Assembly: GCF_947504225.1 (NCBI RefSeq)
Contig: NZ_CANNGT010000002.1
Coordinates: forward strand, 62,001-126,000
Direction of reading: 5' to 3'
Length of the DNA stretch: 64,000 nt
Origin: Brumimicrobium ulvae
GTDB taxonomy: Bacteria > Bacteroidota > Bacteroidia > Flavobacteriales_D > Crocinitomicaceae
The translations under genes were made by a program, and so were the position numbers. Shown here piece after piece: positions 63,830 to 64,000 of the stretch. Numbering within the stretch: the first letter of the stretch is position 1; each line of letters starts with the position of its first letter. The notes below the pieces were generated by a model. It saw only the letters and a program-made list of their open reading frames with translations, had not been told where the DNA came from and did not search any database.

Positions 63830-64000
63830 TCATTCAAGGATATAATTGATGGGGATTCTTGCCCTTGCACGAACATATTTTCTTTTATAAATAGCGGGGG
63901 TCCAATTTTTCATATTTGAAACAACCCTAACTGATTCAGCATCAATTTCATTTGAAACACCACGCAAAACCCTCACATTAGAAATGCTTCCATCCTTTTC
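63830..64000 (-). CDS. TonB C-terminal-domain protein, 3' end only
   Basis: Only the last 56 codons lie in the window; the start is beyond base 64000. The translation EKDGSISNVRVLRGVSNEID and AESVRVVSNMKNWTPAIYKR-KYVRARARIPINYIL is the usual end of an energy-transducer TonB-type domain in Bacteroidota (the W-PA pattern and a final strand). It stops at TGA 63830-63832. Such proteins couple inner-membrane energy to outer membrane receptors. Some family members are instead fused to other domains. The upstream part must be read to decide. Confidence 0.75.
   Translation of the reverse strand, partial: EKDGSISNVRVLRGVSNEIDAESVRVVSNMKNWTPAIYKRKYVRARARIPINYILE

Noticed and set aside
1-64000. tRNA, rRNA, CRISPR arrays, prophage or insertion sequences
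   Set aside because: No cloverleaf, repeat-spacer pattern, integrase, transposase or phage structural gene was seen on either strand.

Overview
The window is low-GC DNA from a member of the Bacteroidota, most likely Flavobacteriales. The evidence is the number of secreted proteins ending in type IX secretion (T9SS) sorting domains, a PorP/SprF protein, TonB-dependent receptors, a B-type succinate dehydrogenase, an alternative complex III operon, promoters of the TAnnTTTG class and the lack of Shine-Dalgarno sequences. Naming the family more closely (for example Crocinitomicaceae) would be a guess.

Layout. 1-2279 (-): secreted trypsin-like protease, its C-terminus cut by the window edge. 2479-8015 (+): secreted unknown, uridine kinase-like protein and a large NtrY-like histidine kinase. 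8075-8102: bidirectional terminator. 8126-11615 (-): sdhCAB. 11773-13982 (-): PorP/SprF coupled to a T9SS type B cargo. 13983-14367: a structured intergenic repeat and a promoter. 14368-21476 (+): a barrel protein with Ig-like repeats, a small secreted protein and a large T9SS cargo. 21568-22035 (+): acyl-CoA thioesterase. 22104-28366 (-): YhaN/YhaO pair, an outer-membrane-like protein, CvpA and YebC. 28544-35021 (+): secreted WD40-caspase protein, a small protein and a TonB receptor. 35022-37687 (+): gene remnant and a four-gene accessory cluster. 37864-39051 (+): dxr. 39202-41682 (-): siderophore-type TonB receptor. 41683-42547: two tandem small-RNA-like units. 42548-45565 (-): DUF3817 protein and a two-component pair. 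45765 (+): small conserved protein. 45986-47029 (-): ruvB. 47091-59155 (-): respiratory operon actABCDEF-coxBA. 59702-60994 (+): porin. 61127-63655 (-): frameshifted Fnr-type regulator and CoA-disulfide reductase-rhodanese. 63830-64000 (-): 3' end of a TonB-like gene.

How the genes fit together. SdhABC feeds electrons into menaquinone; ActA-F oxidises the quinol and passes electrons to the adjacent CoxB/CoxA oxidase, so most of an aerobic respiratory chain is encoded here. The T9SS cargos, the PorP/SprF protein and the TonB receptors form a cell-envelope layer.

The most unusual signals are: (1) two diverged copies of a roughly 130-150 bp unit at 42133-42259 and 42406-42538, each with a palindromic operator, a TAnnTTTG promoter at fixed spacing and a terminator hairpin whose base changes fit an RNA read from the minus strand; (2) an Fnr-type gene interrupted by a one-base frameshift exactly at a T7 run; (3) a 45-bp exact duplication marking a decayed paralogue; (4) a secreted WD40-caspase protein; (5) an ActC subunit with an extra C-terminal helix-hairpin-helix-like domain.
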